This document shows positions 46,556 to 56,420 of a stretch of DNA of 64,000 bases, piece by piece. A model generated the notes under the pieces. The model did not search any database, was not told where the DNA came from, and saw nothing but the letters and a program-made list of their open reading frames with translations. The translations under genes and the position numbers were made by a program. Source of the stretch: Corynebacterium pseudotuberculosis (lineage in GTDB: Bacteria > Actinomycetota > Actinomycetes > Mycobacteriales > Mycobacteriaceae); the NCBI RefSeq assembly GCF_002155265.1, contig NZ_CP021251.1:248001-312000 (forward strand), read 5' to 3'. Numbering within the stretch: the first letter of the stretch is position 1; the number at the start of each line of letters is the position of its first letter.

Positions 46556-47941
46556 GTGCGCATTGCCATCATCGGTGCCGGTTTAGCGGGGCTAACGGCT
46601 GCTTATGAGATTCATAAACTCGCCCCTCACGCGGACGTAGAGGTGTTCGAGGCGACAGATCGAATTGGCGGCAAACTGTTCACGGTTCCGTTTGCCTCCG
46701 GTCCTACTGATATGGGCGCAGAAGCATATTTAGTTTTTCGGGAAGATACCACTGAATTTTTCAAAGAGCTAGGACTCGAGGAGAGTTTGCGTTCTCCCTC
46801 GGGGTTGCCTTCTTTGCTATACCAGGGAGGCAGCCTTCATAGCATGCCTTCCAACACGATCATGGGTATCCCCGGCACAAGTGAGGACCTAGGTAACCTG
46901 GTCAGCGAGGAAACTCGCAAACGCATTGACTCGGAAATAAACGCGGAGTCTATTGAGTGGCCTCAAGAAATAAGCCTGGGTGCACTCCTGCGGGAACGCT
47001 TGGGTGATGATGTTGTAGATCATGTGGTGTCGACGCTGCAAGGTGGCGTTTATTCTTCTACCTCGGATGATCTCAGCGTGCGCGCTACGGTACCGCAGCT
47101 AGCGCGGGCCTTAGACAAGCTCAAAGAAGAGGGAAAGCCCGTAACCATCACGGGTGCTGTTCAACGGCTTTTGTCTGAGCGAGAGGAACGTAACAAAAAA
47201 CGGGGATATACCCCGAGCGTTTTTGCGTCTTTCGCAGGCGGTTATGCGGAGATGTATGAGGCTCTTGCTGAGCGTAGCGAGGCAAAGATCCACATCGATG
47301 CCTTTATTACCGCAGTGGATAAAAAGCCTGAGGGTTTTGTGCTCAAGGGTGCTGAAGGGGTCTTTGATAAAGTCCTGTTGACGGTGCCGGCGCCCACGGC
47401 GGCTCTGCTGCTTAAGAACCTTGTTCCGGAGGCTGCACAACAGCTTAAAACTATCAAGCTAGCGAGCTCTGCCGTGGTAGGAATGAAGTTTGATAATTCC
47501 GCGGGACTCCCCGATAACTCTGGGATTCTTGTTGCCACTAATGCCCAAGATGTGAGGGCAAAAGCATTCACCTTCTCCTCTAAGAAGTGGCCTCACCTGG
47601 GGGAACGTGGCGGTGCTTTAGTGCGGGCCTCTTTCGGTAGGTTTGGTGAGGACGCTATCGCGCGCGCAGACGAAGACGAGCTTGTCGACGCAGCCCTCGA
47701 CGACCTACAGACCATTACGGGATTCGACGGACGTGCTGCTGGATTATCGGAGATCTTTGTCCAGCGATGGTTCGGCGGGTTGCCAGTGTATGGTCCTGGG
47801 CACTTGGACACGGTTGCAGCAATCAAGAAAGCACTGGCTCAGGTCGAGGGCATCGATGCTACTGGTGCGTGGGCCGATGGCGTCGGCGTTCCCGCAGTGA
47901 TCGATGCTGCGAAAGCAGCGGCCAAACGAGCACTTGCCTAA
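46556..47941 (+). CDS. hemY: Coproporphyrinogen III oxidase / protoporphyrinogen oxidase (HemY type)
   Basis: This 461-residue FAD enzyme has the N-terminal dinucleotide fold IAIIGAGLAGLTAAYEIH, a second FAD element in FEATDRIGGKL and the C-terminal WADGVGVPAVIDAAK region. In Gram-positive bacteria this family oxidises coproporphyrinogen III to coproporphyrin III in the coproporphyrin-dependent heme route. AAGGAAGG lies before the GTG start at 46556. It is followed by a convergent dehydrogenase gene. Confidence 0.92.
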   Translation: MRIAIIGAGLAGLTAAYEIHKLAPHADVEVFEATDRIGGKLFTVPFASGPTDMGAEAYLVFREDTTEFFKELGLEESLRSPSGLPSLLYQGGSLHSMPSNTIMGIPGTSEDLGNLVSEETRKRIDSEINAESIEWPQEISLGALLRERLGDDVVDHVVSTLQGGVYSSTSDDLSVRATVPQLARALDKLKEEGKPVTITGAVQRLLSEREERNKKRGYTPSVFASFAGGYAEMYEALAERSEAKIHIDAFITAVDKKPEGFVLKGAEGVFDKVLLTVPAPTAALLLKNLVPEAAQQLKTIKLASSAVVGMKFDNSAGLPDNSGILVATNAQDVRAKAFTFSSKKWPHLGERGGALVRASFGRFGEDAIARADEDELVDAALDDLQTITGFDGRAAGLSEIFVQRWFGGLPVYGPGHLDTVAAIKKALAQVEGIDATGAWADGVGVPAVIDAAKAAAKRALA

Positions 47942-47947
47942 AATGGT

Positions 47948-48784
47948 TTAGCTGTCTCGGCGTGTCAGCATCACGGAGAAATCCTCATCGCCATGCCCGG
48001 CCTGCTGTTGTTCTTCCAATGACTTTAGTGCTGAGGCGACTGCGGGAAGCGGTTGGTCCGCGGTGTTCAGCATCAGGCGAGCATCCTTTGCTATCGCATC
48101 TGCTGTGAAGTCTCCAGGTGCGGTGGGACGCTCGCCCACAACAAAGGGATGCTTCATCCCGGCGATAAAGGCCAGGCCGGTGGACCTAAGCATGGTGAGG
48201 GTTTCCTCCGGGGACAAACCGCTGGAGTCTCCGAGGAGCAGCGCCTCCTTAAGCCCCTGGGCGCTTACTGCAAGGGCGAGATTAGCCAGCAATTTTCCTA
48301 CGGCAGCTTTAGGGGCGGCGTCGACAAGCACAAGTCTTTCAGGATCTGCCCATGGGGCGACGAGCGCAGCAGCGGTATTGCGGTACTGCTCATCGGTGCC
48401 GCCCACATAAACTCCCAAAGAGCCGGCGCGAGCTGGGCCGAGGGTACCCACCACGGGGGCTGCGACATAGCTAGGCACTGCATGAGCAAACTCAATGCAG
48501 TCTTCCGGGCTGACGGTAGTCGTATCAATCCACAGCACCCCATCCGGGATAAGGCGAGGGGTAATAACTACGTCTCGCACTGTATCGGGGCCAAAAAGCG
48601 ATGTCACAACGATATCGGCAGCAGCGACCGCTTCCTCGGGGGAAGAAGCGAGCGTGGCACCTGCTGCCACCAAGCGCTCTGCTTTGCTTGGGGTGCGATT
48701 CCAGACCACGAGTTCGTGTTCTTTGAGCAGATGGAGTGCTAACTCTGTGCCCATTCGACCGGTTCCAAGAAATGCAATAGTCAT
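47948..48784 (-). CDS. Beta-hydroxyacid dehydrogenase family oxidoreductase
   Basis: This 278-residue NAD(P)-dependent enzyme has the N-terminal GxGxMG motif (FLGTGRMGTELALHLL), the VVWNRTPSK strand and DAAPKAAVGKLLANLAL, which carries the catalytic Lys of 3-hydroxyisobutyrate dehydrogenase-like enzymes. WIDTTTVSPEDC is the substrate-binding region. The physiological substrate is unknown. It is on the opposite strand to the heme genes around it, convergent with hemY and divergent from hemL, so it is inserted in the cluster. Confidence 0.87.
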   Translation of the reverse strand: MTIAFLGTGRMGTELALHLLKEHELVVWNRTPSKAERLVAAGATLASSPEEAVAAADIVVTSLFGPDTVRDVVITPRLIPDGVLWIDTTTVSPEDCIEFAHAVPSYVAAPVVGTLGPARAGSLGVYVGGTDEQYRNTAAALVAPWADPERLVLVDAAPKAAVGKLLANLALAVSAQGLKEALLLGDSSGLSPEETLTMLRSTGLAFIAGMKHPFVVGERPTAPGDFTADAIAKDARLMLNTADQPLPAVASALKSLEEQQQAGHGDEDFSVMLTRRDS

Positions 48785-48879
48785 GGCGCCATGATAGAGA
48801 AGGCGTGAAGGCTTTGCAGTGTGTAGAGAAAAGAGTGGCTCTAAAGTTTGTGAGCTAGTTACGTAATAGGATGGTACGC

Positions 48880-50196
48880 ATGACTGTTATCCCGACTTCC
48901 TCTAACGTTCAGCGTTCCCGTGAGCTTTTCGATCAAGCATGCAAAGTAACCCCAGGTGGTGTGAACTCACCGGTGCGCGCTTTTGGATCCGTGGGCGGTC
49001 AGGCGCGTTTTATCGCGTCGGCGCAGGGCTCCAAGCTTTATGACGTAGACGGCAATGAATACGTGGACCTAGTGTGCTCTTGGGGGCCGATGCTTTTGGG
49101 GCACGCCCACCCTGAAATCGTTGAAGCAGTGCAGAAGGCAGCGGAGAAGGGGCTATCTTTTGGCGCTCCTACTGAGGCTGAAGTGCGCATAGCTAACATG
49201 ATCGTTGAGCGTACCTCTGTGGAGGAGGTTCGCATGGTCAACTCGGGCACAGAGGCGACCATGTCTGCAGTTCGGCTGGCTCGGGGGTTCACTGGCCGCC
49301 CCAAGATTATTAAATTCGACGGGTGCTATCACGGACACGTTGATGCGCTGCTGGCATCCGCAGGATCCGGGGTAGCTACGTTCGCATTGCCGGATTCTCC
49401 AGGCGTGACGGGTGCTTCCGCCGCGGATACCATCGTGGTGCCGTATAACGACATCGAGGCGGTCGCGCAGGCTTTTGCAGAGAATGATGGGCAAATCGCC
49501 TGCATCATTGCAGAGGCCGCGGCAGGAAACATGGGCACGGTTGCCCCACGCAATGATTTTAATGCCAAGCTCAAAGAGTTGGCACATGCTCATGGCGCAT
49601 TGCTCATCTTGGATGAGGTGATGACGGGCTTCCGTACCTCCTACAACGGTTGGTTTGGCGTAGACCATGTGGCCGGAGACCTGACCACCTTTGGCAAGGT
49701 CATCTCGGGTGGTCTCCCAGCCGCGGCTTTTGGTGGACGTGCGGACATTATGAAGTACCTGGCCCCTGAGGGGCCGGTCTATCAGGCGGGGACTCTCTCA
49801 GGTAATCCGGTGGCTGTGGCCGCCGGCATGAAATCTCTTGAGCTTGCTACCCCTGAGGTCTATGACATAGTGCGTGCTAATGCTGATCGCCTGGCCGAGT
49901 TGCTGAGCAGCGCGCTAGAGCGTGAAGGGGTAGCTCACCATATTCAGAGGGCCGCTACGATGCTATCCATCCGCTTTGCAGAGGGCGAAGGCCACAACTT
50001 TGATCAGATGAAGTCGGCTGAGACATTCCGATTTTCTCCTTTCTTCCACGCTCTCATGGATAATGGCATCTATGCGCCGGCGAGTGTGTTTGAGACCTGG
50101 TTTGTGTCTGCGGCGCTTAGCGACGAAGATTTCGAGAAGATCGAGAACGCCCTACGCCCAGCGGCTCAGGCTGCAGCTGCCGCAAACAAGTACTGA
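48880..50196 (+). CDS. hemL: Glutamate-1-semialdehyde 2,1-aminomutase
   Basis: This 438-residue PLP enzyme turns glutamate-1-semialdehyde into 5-aminolevulinate. [50 protein letters not shown] and the PLP Lys in [18 protein letters not shown] are all typical. ATG 48880 is favoured by AGGA eight bases ahead; the frame extends three codons more. It is followed within nine bases by the histidine phosphatase gene and then the cytochrome c maturation genes, which ties heme synthesis to its use. Confidence 0.96.
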   Translation: MTVIPTSSNVQRSRELFDQACKVTPGGVNSPVRAFGSVGGQARFIASAQGSKLYDVDGNEYVDLVCSWGPMLLGHAHPEIVEAVQKAAEKGLSFGAPTEAEVRIANMIVERTSVEEVRMVNSGTEATMSAVRLARGFTGRPKIIKFDGCYHGHVDALLASAGSGVATFALPDSPGVTGASAADTIVVPYNDIEAVAQAFAENDGQIACIIAEAAAGNMGTVAPRNDFNAKLKELAHAHGALLILDEVMTGFRTSYNGWFGVDHVAGDLTTFGKVISGGLPAAAFGGRADIMKYLAPEGPVYQAGTLSGNPVAVAAGMKSLELATPEVYDIVRANADRLAELLSSALEREGVAHHIQRAATMLSIRFAEGEGHNFDQMKSAETFRFSPFFHALMDNGIYAPASVFETWFVSAALSDEDFEKIENALRPAAQAAAAANKY

Positions 50197-50204
50197 GAGG
50201 CCAC

Positions 50205-50813
50205 ATGAGTACCACCATCGTTCACCTCATCCGGCACGGAGAAGTCTTTAATCCAGAGCGCATTCTGTATGGGCGCATCCCTGATTACCACCTCTCCTCA
50301 CGCGGGCACAGCATGGCTGCTCGGACAGCTAGCTCCTTTGCCGGACACGACGTATCCGTTCTGATGTCCTCTCCTTTGGAGCGCGCGCAGGAGACAGCAG
50401 CGCCTTTTGCGGAGAAGCTAGGACTTGAAGTGCGTCTCGACGACCGTCTTCTGGAGTCCGGCAACCGTTTTGAAGGCCTGCGCGTCAAAGGCTTGAGGTC
50501 TCAATTGTGGAACCCCGTGAGGTGGCCGCTCATGGCCAACCCGCTGCTGCCCAGTTGGGGGGAGCACTATGTGGATCAACGCGATCGCATGATGGCAGTA
50601 GTAGAAGATGCTCGGCGCGCCGCTGAGGGACACGAGGCGATCTTGGTGAGTCATCAATTGCCTATTGTGTGCGTGCAACGGCATGTTCAAGGAAAACCTC
50701 TGGCGCATAATCCGGCGGCTCGACAGTGTAACTTGGCTAGCGTCAGCTCGCTGGTGTTTGAAGGCGACCAGCTCGTTGACTATATTTACACGGAACCAGC
50801 ACAGGAGATCTAA
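50205..50813 (+). CDS. Histidine phosphatase family protein
   Basis: This 202-residue protein has the phosphoglycerate-mutase-like motif HLIRHGEVFNPERILYGR, a central Arg in SSPLERAQETA and the second His in LVSHQLPIV. The length and family fit a phosphatase with an unknown small substrate rather than glycolytic mutase, which is encoded at 25988. It starts eight bases after the hemL stop and two bases before the TlpA-like gene, so it is part of a continuous operon. A similar gene follows hemL in other actinobacteria. Confidence 0.88.
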   Translation: MSTTIVHLIRHGEVFNPERILYGRIPDYHLSSRGHSMAARTASSFAGHDVSVLMSSPLERAQETAAPFAEKLGLEVRLDDRLLESGNRFEGLRVKGLRSQLWNPVRWPLMANPLLPSWGEHYVDQRDRMMAVVEDARRAAEGHEAILVSHQLPIVCVQRHVQGKPLAHNPAARQCNLASVSSLVFEGDQLVDYIYTEPAQEI

Positions 50814-50815
50814 GA

Positions 50816-51400
50816 GTGAAGAGAACTCTCGCTGCGACGATGATATCGAGCCTGCTTGTGCTTAGTGCGTGCAGCTCTGAGGACACTGCAGGAACGGACG
50901 CAGTGGCTATCGGTGGGACGTTCCAATTCCATTCACCAGGTGGGCAAACGGAGATTTTCTATGAGGAAGCAGACCGAGCTCCTGTTAAGAACATCTCTGG
51001 CGAGTCTTTGTCCTCGGACGCAAAGATCAGCCTTGATGATTACAAAGATCAGGTTGTTGTTTTGAACGCATGGGGTCAGTGGTGCGCGCCTTGCCGCAGC
51101 GAGTCCGATGACTTGCAAACCGTGCAGGAGTACCTGGAAAAGGAGCAGCGCGGTACAGTGCTGGGGATCAACGTGCGTGATTATTCCAAGCAGATTGCCC
51201 AAGATTTTGTCAAAGATAACGGGTTAACCTATCCCAGTCTGTATGATCCACCATTTAAATCTGCTGCACAGCTCGGAGGGGTCCCCGCTGCCGTGGTTCC
51301 TACGACTATTATCCTGGACAAGCAGCACCGTCCAGCAGCGGTTTTCCTAAGAGAAATTACCGCTAAGGACGTTATTGACGTGGTTGAAAGAATTGTATGA
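50816..51400 (+). CDS. TlpA/ResA-like thiol-disulfide lipoprotein
   Basis: This 194-residue lipoprotein has a signal peptide ending in the lipobox LSAC (Cys19). A TlpA-like thioredoxin fold follows, with WCAPCRSE as the redox motif, GTVLGINVRD, and VPTTIIL with the cis-Pro. In Gram-positive bacteria ResA reduces the heme-binding CxxCH of apocytochrome c outside the membrane. It starts at GTG 50816 and its last four bases overlap ccdA, its likely electron donor. Confidence 0.9.
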   Translation: MKRTLAATMISSLLVLSACSSEDTAGTDAVAIGGTFQFHSPGGQTEIFYEEADRAPVKNISGESLSSDAKISLDDYKDQVVVLNAWGQWCAPCRSESDDLQTVQEYLEKEQRGTVLGINVRDYSKQIAQDFVKDNGLTYPSLYDPPFKSAAQLGGVPAAVVPTTIILDKQHRPAAVFLREITAKDVIDVVERIV

Positions 51401-52203
51401 CTGACGTTTTAGCTAGTGGTATTGGCGAGCAGATCGCAGACGTTGCGGCCACAGGGCCACTACTGCTTGGCCTAGCGGCCGCAGCGCTTGCCGGTTTAGC
51501 CTCTTTTGCCAGCCCTTGTGTGATTCCATTGGTTCCGGGGTATATGTCTTACCTGGCGGGAGTAGTAGGCGCAGAGATGGAGCTCGGTGAACAAGGCCCG
51601 CAAGTAGCAAAGAAGGGGCGTTGGCGGGTAACCGGGGCGGCCCTACTGTTTGTTCTTGGGTTTACCGTGATTTTTACCCTGGCCACGGCAACCGTTTTTG
51701 GTGCCATTAGCGCCCTCACTCTCAACGCGGAAACCTTGATGCGTATCGGCGGGGTGGTCACGCTGCTCATGGGCGTGGTGTTTTTAGGCTGGGTGCCCTT
51801 CTTGCAAGAAGATAAACGAATGGCCCCTAAACGCTGGTCTACCTGGTTGGGTGCGCCGCTGCTCGGAGGAGTTTTTGCCCTGGGGTGGACTCCCTGCTTA
51901 GGGCCTACCCTAGCAGCTATTATTTCTATTTCTGCTGGTACAGAAGGAACAACCGCAGCTAGGGGAGTGGCCCTCATCCTGGCGTACTGCGTGGGATTGG
52001 GATTTCCCTTTGTGGCGGTTGCACTGGGTTCTGCGCGGGCAATGCATGGCATAGGGGTGCTGCGGCGGCACTCTCGTACTATCCAGATCGTGGGTGGTGT
52101 GGCATTGATCGCAGTCGGCACGGCGTTAGTCTCTGGAACGTGGGGGATATTTATTAACTGGGTGCGTCAGTGGACCGTCGAGTATGGTGCAACTTTTATT
52201 TAG
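51397..52203 (+). CDS. ccdA: Cytochrome c biogenesis protein CcdA
   Basis: This 268-residue membrane protein has six hydrophobic helices and the two CcdA Cys: ASPCVIPLVPGYMSYLAG in helix 1 and GWTPCLGPTLAAI in helix 4. It carries electrons from cytoplasmic thioredoxin to the TlpA-like lipoprotein. The ATGA overlap with the gene before, and resB 13 bases after, form the cytochrome c maturation operon. It is distinct from the CcdA-like protein at 34468, which has different partners. Confidence 0.92.
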   Translation: MTDVLASGIGEQIADVAATGPLLLGLAAAALAGLASFASPCVIPLVPGYMSYLAGVVGAEMELGEQGPQVAKKGRWRVTGAALLFVLGFTVIFTLATATVFGAISALTLNAETLMRIGGVVTLLMGVVFLGWVPFLQEDKRMAPKRWSTWLGAPLLGGVFALGWTPCLGPTLAAIISISAGTEGTTAARGVALILAYCVGLGFPFVAVALGSARAMHGIGVLRRHSRTIQIVGGVALIAVGTALVSGTWGIFINWVRQWTVEYGATFI

Positions 52204-52216
52204 AAAGAGCATGTGA

Positions 52217-53824
52217 ATGAGTAAGCGGACGAGGAAGCTGCTGAGCTACCCATTAAAGGCATGGCACTGGCTCACGAGCATGCGCACGGCGTTGGCCCTG
52301 CTATTTCTTCTAGCATTAGCCTCCATCCCAGGCGCATTGTTGCCGCAGCGTTCCCTTAACCAGTCAAAGGTTACGGAGTACATCGCTAATAATGGCCGGA
52401 CTGCTGAAATTTATGACAAACTGCAGCTTTTCGACGTCTTTAGCTCTACCTGGTTCACTGCGATCTTTGCCCTGCTGTTCCTTTCACTCATCGGATGTAT
52501 CATCCCGCGCTCGTGGGATCACTACAAGGCCATGAAGACACCCCCGGTTCGGGCTCCAAAAAATCTGAGCCGGTTGCCGCTGCACGGCGAGGGCAGTGTG
52601 GAAAAACCGCTGAGCCAGGTAGAAGAAGACATACGAGCGCAACTCAAAGGGTGGAAGCTGGCAGAGTACACCCCAGAGGAAGACCGAGCCGGGATGCGGT
52701 CGTTTTCCGCTGAGCGGGGGTATCTGCGAGAATTTTTCAACTTAACATTCCACCTTGGTCTGGTGGGTATGTTGGTTGCGATTGCAATGGGCAAGCTGTT
52801 CTTCTACGAGGGACAGGTGATCATCGTTGCCAGCGACGATAAGACAAAAAGCACGGAGTTCTGCAACACTGCGACGGCAAACTACGATTCCTTCCGGGCC
52901 GGCTCGCTTTTCGACGGCACTGGCTTAAACCCTTTTTGTTTTATCGCACACAACTTTTCTGCTGATTATCTTCCCAATGGGCAGGCGAAGATGTTTAGCT
53001 CTTTGGTCTCCTACGCAGCGGGAGAAAAGATCTTTAATGATACCGAGACGTGGCAGCAATACACCCTTAAAGTCAATCATCCCCTGCGCATTGCCGGCGA
53101 CCGCGTTTATCTGCAAGGACACGGCTACGCACCGACCTTTAGCGTCACGTGGCCCAACGGGGAAAAGAGAACCCAGACCGTTCAGTGGCAGCCGACTGAC
53201 CTTATGAACTTCCTCTCGGACGGTGTGGTTCGTTTTGACCCGCCGGCCGGAATGTACAAAGACGCCTTTGAGAAGCGTCAAAACCAGCTGGCCATTCAAG
53301 GCTTGTTTGCGCCGACTGCCTCCTGGGAAGGCGAAAACAAAGCCTTGCTGACTTCCCGGTATCCAGCTATGACCAACCCCGCGGTAGCCATTGACATCTA
53401 TCGGGGAGACAACGGCTTGGATTCCGGCAGAGGACAAAACCTCTTTAGCTTGGACAGTGCCCTGACCCACTCTGGTCAGCTGCAGAAGCTGGAACGCGTT
53501 AACCTGAGCGTTGGGCAGTCCGTGACCCTGGATAACGGAACAGTGGTCTCGTTTGACGGTGCCGAACAATTTGCTAACTATCAGATCAGCCATGATCCCG
53601 CACAGCTCTGGGTGCTCTTTTTCACCGTCATAGCGCTGTGCTCTCTCGCCGGTTCATTATTGATCCGACGCCGACGGATCTGGGTGCGCGTGCGCCCTGT
53701 TTCCAGCACCGTTACCTGTGTAGAGACCGCAGGACTCGCCCGAACTGACCGCGCCGGGTGGGGAAGGGAATACGAGCGGATTCATCGACGCATCCTTGGG
53801 CTTCCCGATCCCGACGAGGACTAG
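52217..53824 (+). CDS. resB: Cytochrome c biogenesis protein ResB
   Basis: This 535-residue protein is the ResB (Ccs1) half of system II cytochrome c synthase. The N-terminal WHWLTSMRTALALLFLLALA, the next helix IFALLFLSLIGCIIPR and FNLTFHLGLVGMLVAIAMGK span the membrane. A large outside domain follows (about 195-470), and a last helix (LWVLFFTVIALCSLAGSLLI) ends in a basic tail. ResB works with CcsB, which here is encoded at 57713 rather than directly after resB. Its end is three bases from the convergent methyltransferase gene. Confidence 0.93.
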   Translation: MSKRTRKLLSYPLKAWHWLTSMRTALALLFLLALASIPGALLPQRSLNQSKVTEYIANNGRTAEIYDKLQLFDVFSSTWFTAIFALLFLSLIGCIIPRSWDHYKAMKTPPVRAPKNLSRLPLHGEGSVEKPLSQVEEDIRAQLKGWKLAEYTPEEDRAGMRSFSAERGYLREFFNLTFHLGLVGMLVAIAMGKLFFYEGQVIIVASDDKTKSTEFCNTATANYDSFRAGSLFDGTGLNPFCFIAHNFSADYLPNGQAKMFSSLVSYAAGEKIFNDTETWQQYTLKVNHPLRIAGDRVYLQGHGYAPTFSVTWPNGEKRTQTVQWQPTDLMNFLSDGVVRFDPPAGMYKDAFEKRQNQLAIQGLFAPTASWEGENKALLTSRYPAMTNPAVAIDIYRGDNGLDSGRGQNLFSLDSALTHSGQLQKLERVNLSVGQSVTLDNGTVVSFDGAEQFANYQISHDPAQLWVLFFTVIALCSLAGSLLIRRRRIWVRVRPVSSTVTCVETAGLARTDRAGWGREYERIHRRILGLPDPDED

Positions 53825-53827
53825 AAA

Positions 53828-54589
53828 TCATGAGGCTGTGGGCCAGATTCCGTAGATGAGATAGTCATCGAGCCACTGATATAGGTGGCCCGTTTCTGAG
53901 CATCCCGCGGAACGCAGTGCCGCGAGGTGGTAGGTGCTATCTACTTTTACCGTGGCAGACTTGTTGGCCCAGCGCTGATGCCATAGATCTGCTTCTTTCT
54001 CCCAGCCTGGCATTTGGAAGGCTGCATCCCACCAGGCCTCCCACGTAAAAACTCCCGAGGAAACTGTGCGGGCGCGGAAGTCCTCCCGGATTGTTTCAGA
54101 AAGAGAGGCTAAGACTGGATTGTGGTGGGCGTCGTAAAGCAAATGGTCGGCATTCATAAAGATCGCACCGGGTTTAACCACCCGAGTGAGGTCCTGATAG
54201 AGCTGAGATAACTGGTCGGGTGCGAACCAGTGCAAAGCGGTGGCACTGATAACGGCATCAAAGTTTGTAGCGGGGAGTTGTTCTACCCAAGCGGAGTCGG
54301 TGAGGTTGGCGTCGACAAAGCGGAGACGCTCACCGAATTGGTTTGTTTCTGCCCCTAGCCGTAGCAATACCGGGTCCCGGTCCACACCAACGACCGTGGC
54401 GTTAGGTAACTCCTGAAGGATCTCTGTGCCGAGGCTGCCTGGGCCACATGCAAGATCGAGCACAGAGATGGGAGCATCCCCATACCGTGCTTTAAGGACC
54501 TCGATGAGCGTGCGGGTCCTGAGCGCTCGATGTTCTATGAAAGCCGTCTGCTGTTCATGCCAAGCCATAAGCAGTTCTTGGGGTGTCAT
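53828..54589 (-). CDS. SAM-dependent methyltransferase (class I) in the ABC transporter operon
   Basis: This 253-residue methyltransferase has the SAM motif VLDLACGPGSLG (about residues 42-53), TVVGVDRDPVLL and the FDAVISATALHWF segment typical of trans-aconitate methyltransferase-like enzymes. The start at ATG 54589 has AAAGGA upstream; the longer frame to 54700 only overlaps the transporter ATPase gene. It follows the ATPase by 19 bases and so belongs to that operon. It might modify a siderophore or metallophore, but that is only inference. Confidence 0.85.
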   Translation of the reverse strand: MTPQELLMAWHEQQTAFIEHRALRTRTLIEVLKARYGDAPISVLDLACGPGSLGTEILQELPNATVVGVDRDPVLLRLGAETNQFGERLRFVDANLTDSAWVEQLPATNFDAVISATALHWFAPDQLSQLYQDLTRVVKPGAIFMNADHLLYDAHHNPVLASLSETIREDFRARTVSSGVFTWEAWWDAAFQMPGWEKEADLWHQRWANKSATVKVDSTYHLAALRSAGCSETGHLYQWLDDYLIYGIWPTAS

Positions 54590-54608
54590 TGCGTCTGTCC
54601 TTTCGGCG

Positions 54609-55379
54609 CTAGGAAGCACGAGAAGATAGTGGTGAAAAAAGAAATTGGGGAGATCCTCTGTGCTGAAGGATCTGCGCGTGGAGTCCGAAGACCTCAGCAA
54701 ACATCTCTGCGTTAAAAACGTGATCAGGCTTGCCTTGAGCTACGACCATGCCATGGTTAAGAACGATGACCTCGGTGCAAAAACGTGCTGCGAGGTTGAG
54801 ATCATGGAGTACAACCACAGACGTTGATCTGAGGGTGGTGACAAGTTCCATGATGGCAAATTGATGCGCGAGGTCGAGATGATTGGTGGGTTCGTCGAGA
54901 AGCACATGGTCAGCTTGTTGCGCGATGGCGCGAGCTATGAGCACACGCTGTCTCTCGCCGCCGGAAAGCTCTGAGATCAACCGGCTACCAAATCCAGAGA
55001 GCCCTACTTGTTCCAACGCCGACGCCACAATCATGTGATTGTGTGCGTTGGAGTAGGACAATAACGTGCTTTGCGCCAACCGCCCCAAGCCCACGCAATC
55101 GGAAACGCGTAGAGGTAGGGAAGAATCGCGTTCCTGCGCTACCACCGCAACCTTTTGCGCGATCCGGCGCGGGGTGAGTGAAGACAAATCTTCAGTATCT
55201 ATTTCTATTCGCCCGCTCTGAGGCGATAAGGACTTGTAAAGGGCGCGCAACAGGGTGGTTTTTCCACTCCCGTTTGGTCCCACGATGCCGATCGTGTGCC
55301 CACCCTGTGCACTCAGATTTACCCCCTGAAGTATGGGGGTGCCTTGGAAAGTGATGTTGAGGTCGGTAGCCGTAATCAT
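54609..55379 (-). CDS. FepC-type ABC transporter ATPase (metal-chelate uptake)
   Basis: This 256-residue ATPase has Walker A (GPNGSGKTT, residues 34-42), the ABC signature LSGGERQRVLIARA, Walker B HVLLDEPTNHLD, and the H-loop VVLHDLN. It is of the FepC/BtuD class that drives uptake of iron-siderophore, heme or cobalamin. It follows the binding-protein gene by six bases. Together with the permease it completes a three-part importer. Confidence 0.92.
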   Translation of the reverse strand: MITATDLNITFQGTPILQGVNLSAQGGHTIGIVGPNGSGKTTLLRALYKSLSPQSGRIEIDTEDLSSLTPRRIAQKVAVVAQERDSSLPLRVSDCVGLGRLAQSTLLSYSNAHNHMIVASALEQVGLSGFGSRLISELSGGERQRVLIARAIAQQADHVLLDEPTNHLDLAHQFAIMELVTTLRSTSVVVLHDLNLAARFCTEVIVLNHGMVVAQGKPDHVFNAEMFAEVFGLHAQILQHRGSPQFLFSPLSSRAS

Positions 55380-55385
55380 ACAATG

Positions 55386-56372
55386 CTATTTGATTAGATT
55401 GTGCAGGTAGGACGCGCCTTCTACAGACAGCGTGGTGGGAGGATCTGTCAGGATGAAAGGCATGTGTGCAACGTGATTATTCTGGACAGCCTTGAGATCT
55501 TTCGCTCCCGGGAAATTTAAGAAAGTCTTCATGGCAGCGTCGGAGTCTGAGGATTCAGAGAGCAGGACAATCCGATCAGGGTTCTTAGCCAGTATCTCTT
55601 CCATAGAGGAATCAAAGACTCGCTCTGGGTTGTCTGCGTAGACGTTCTTGAGTCCATTGGCCTCCAAAATAGGTTGCACCATCGAAGTGTTGCCATAGGC
55701 ATAAAACTCATCCGAACCGGGGGTGATATAGAGCATGACGGCAGACGTATCCCCTTGGGTGCTGCCTTGCTGCTTGAGCTTGTCTTGGACGGACTTCTTA
55801 AGCTCTTCCCCTTTGCCTTTCACATCAAAGATCGTGGCAAGCTTGTCTATCTCATTGTTCACTAAGCCCCAATCGGCTTTTTTAGCGGAGGCATTGGGAC
55901 AGAACGCGTCTGGAGAATATAAGGGGATTCCAGCGTCCTTTAATGCTTGTCGGTCTGCCCCTGTGTCAAAGCCGATAACAAGGTCAGGCTTGAGCTCAAG
56001 AATGGCTTCCGTGGAAACCTTTGCGCCGCCGGTGTCTAATTCGCCGGCTGCGATAGTGGGAATGTTTGCTATTGCCTTCTCTAGACTCGGACTAATGCCT
56101 TCTACCCGCTTGGCGCCAGCTTTTGCCACGACTTTGTCTATCACGTCAAGGTCGTGGAGGATCGAAATGTCTGTTTCTGACATGACCAGGACTTTCTCGG
56201 GGGCCTTGTTAAAGCTCAGTGTTTCATCACAACTAGCCACTTGTATTTTGGCTTCCGATGCAGCGGTCTTATCGTGAGCGGCCTGTTTATCCGCCGCGCT
56301 TTCGCCGCAGGCAGTGAGTGCTAAGGCCGCAACGGACACTAGGGCTAAATATTGAGCAGTTGTCTTCTTCAT
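55386..56372 (-). CDS. FecB/FhuD-type substrate-binding lipoprotein
   Basis: This 328-residue lipoprotein has a signal peptide with lipobox LTAC (Cys22) and the two-lobed fold of siderophore/heme binding proteins (VLVMSETDISILHDLDV, ILELKPDLVIGFD, ILAKNPDRIVLL). AGGAGA six bases before the start is a strong ribosome site. It lies 48 bases after the permease. The ligand cannot be told from the sequence; it may be a siderophore, heme or a zinc chelate, the last suggested by the Zur-like operator. Confidence 0.9.
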   Translation of the reverse strand: MKKTTAQYLALVSVAALALTACGESAADKQAAHDKTAASEAKIQVASCDETLSFNKAPEKVLVMSETDISILHDLDVIDKVVAKAGAKRVEGISPSLEKAIANIPTIAAGELDTGGAKVSTEAILELKPDLVIGFDTGADRQALKDAGIPLYSPDAFCPNASAKKADWGLVNNEIDKLATIFDVKGKGEELKKSVQDKLKQQGSTQGDTSAVMLYITPGSDEFYAYGNTSMVQPILEANGLKNVYADNPERVFDSSMEEILAKNPDRIVLLSESSDSDAAMKTFLNFPGAKDLKAVQNNHVAHMPFILTDPPTTLSVEGASYLHNLIK

Positions 56373-56420
56373 AAGGTCTCCTCGTAGGAATTGAATAGGA
56401 ATTGGATCAGGACAGGGAAG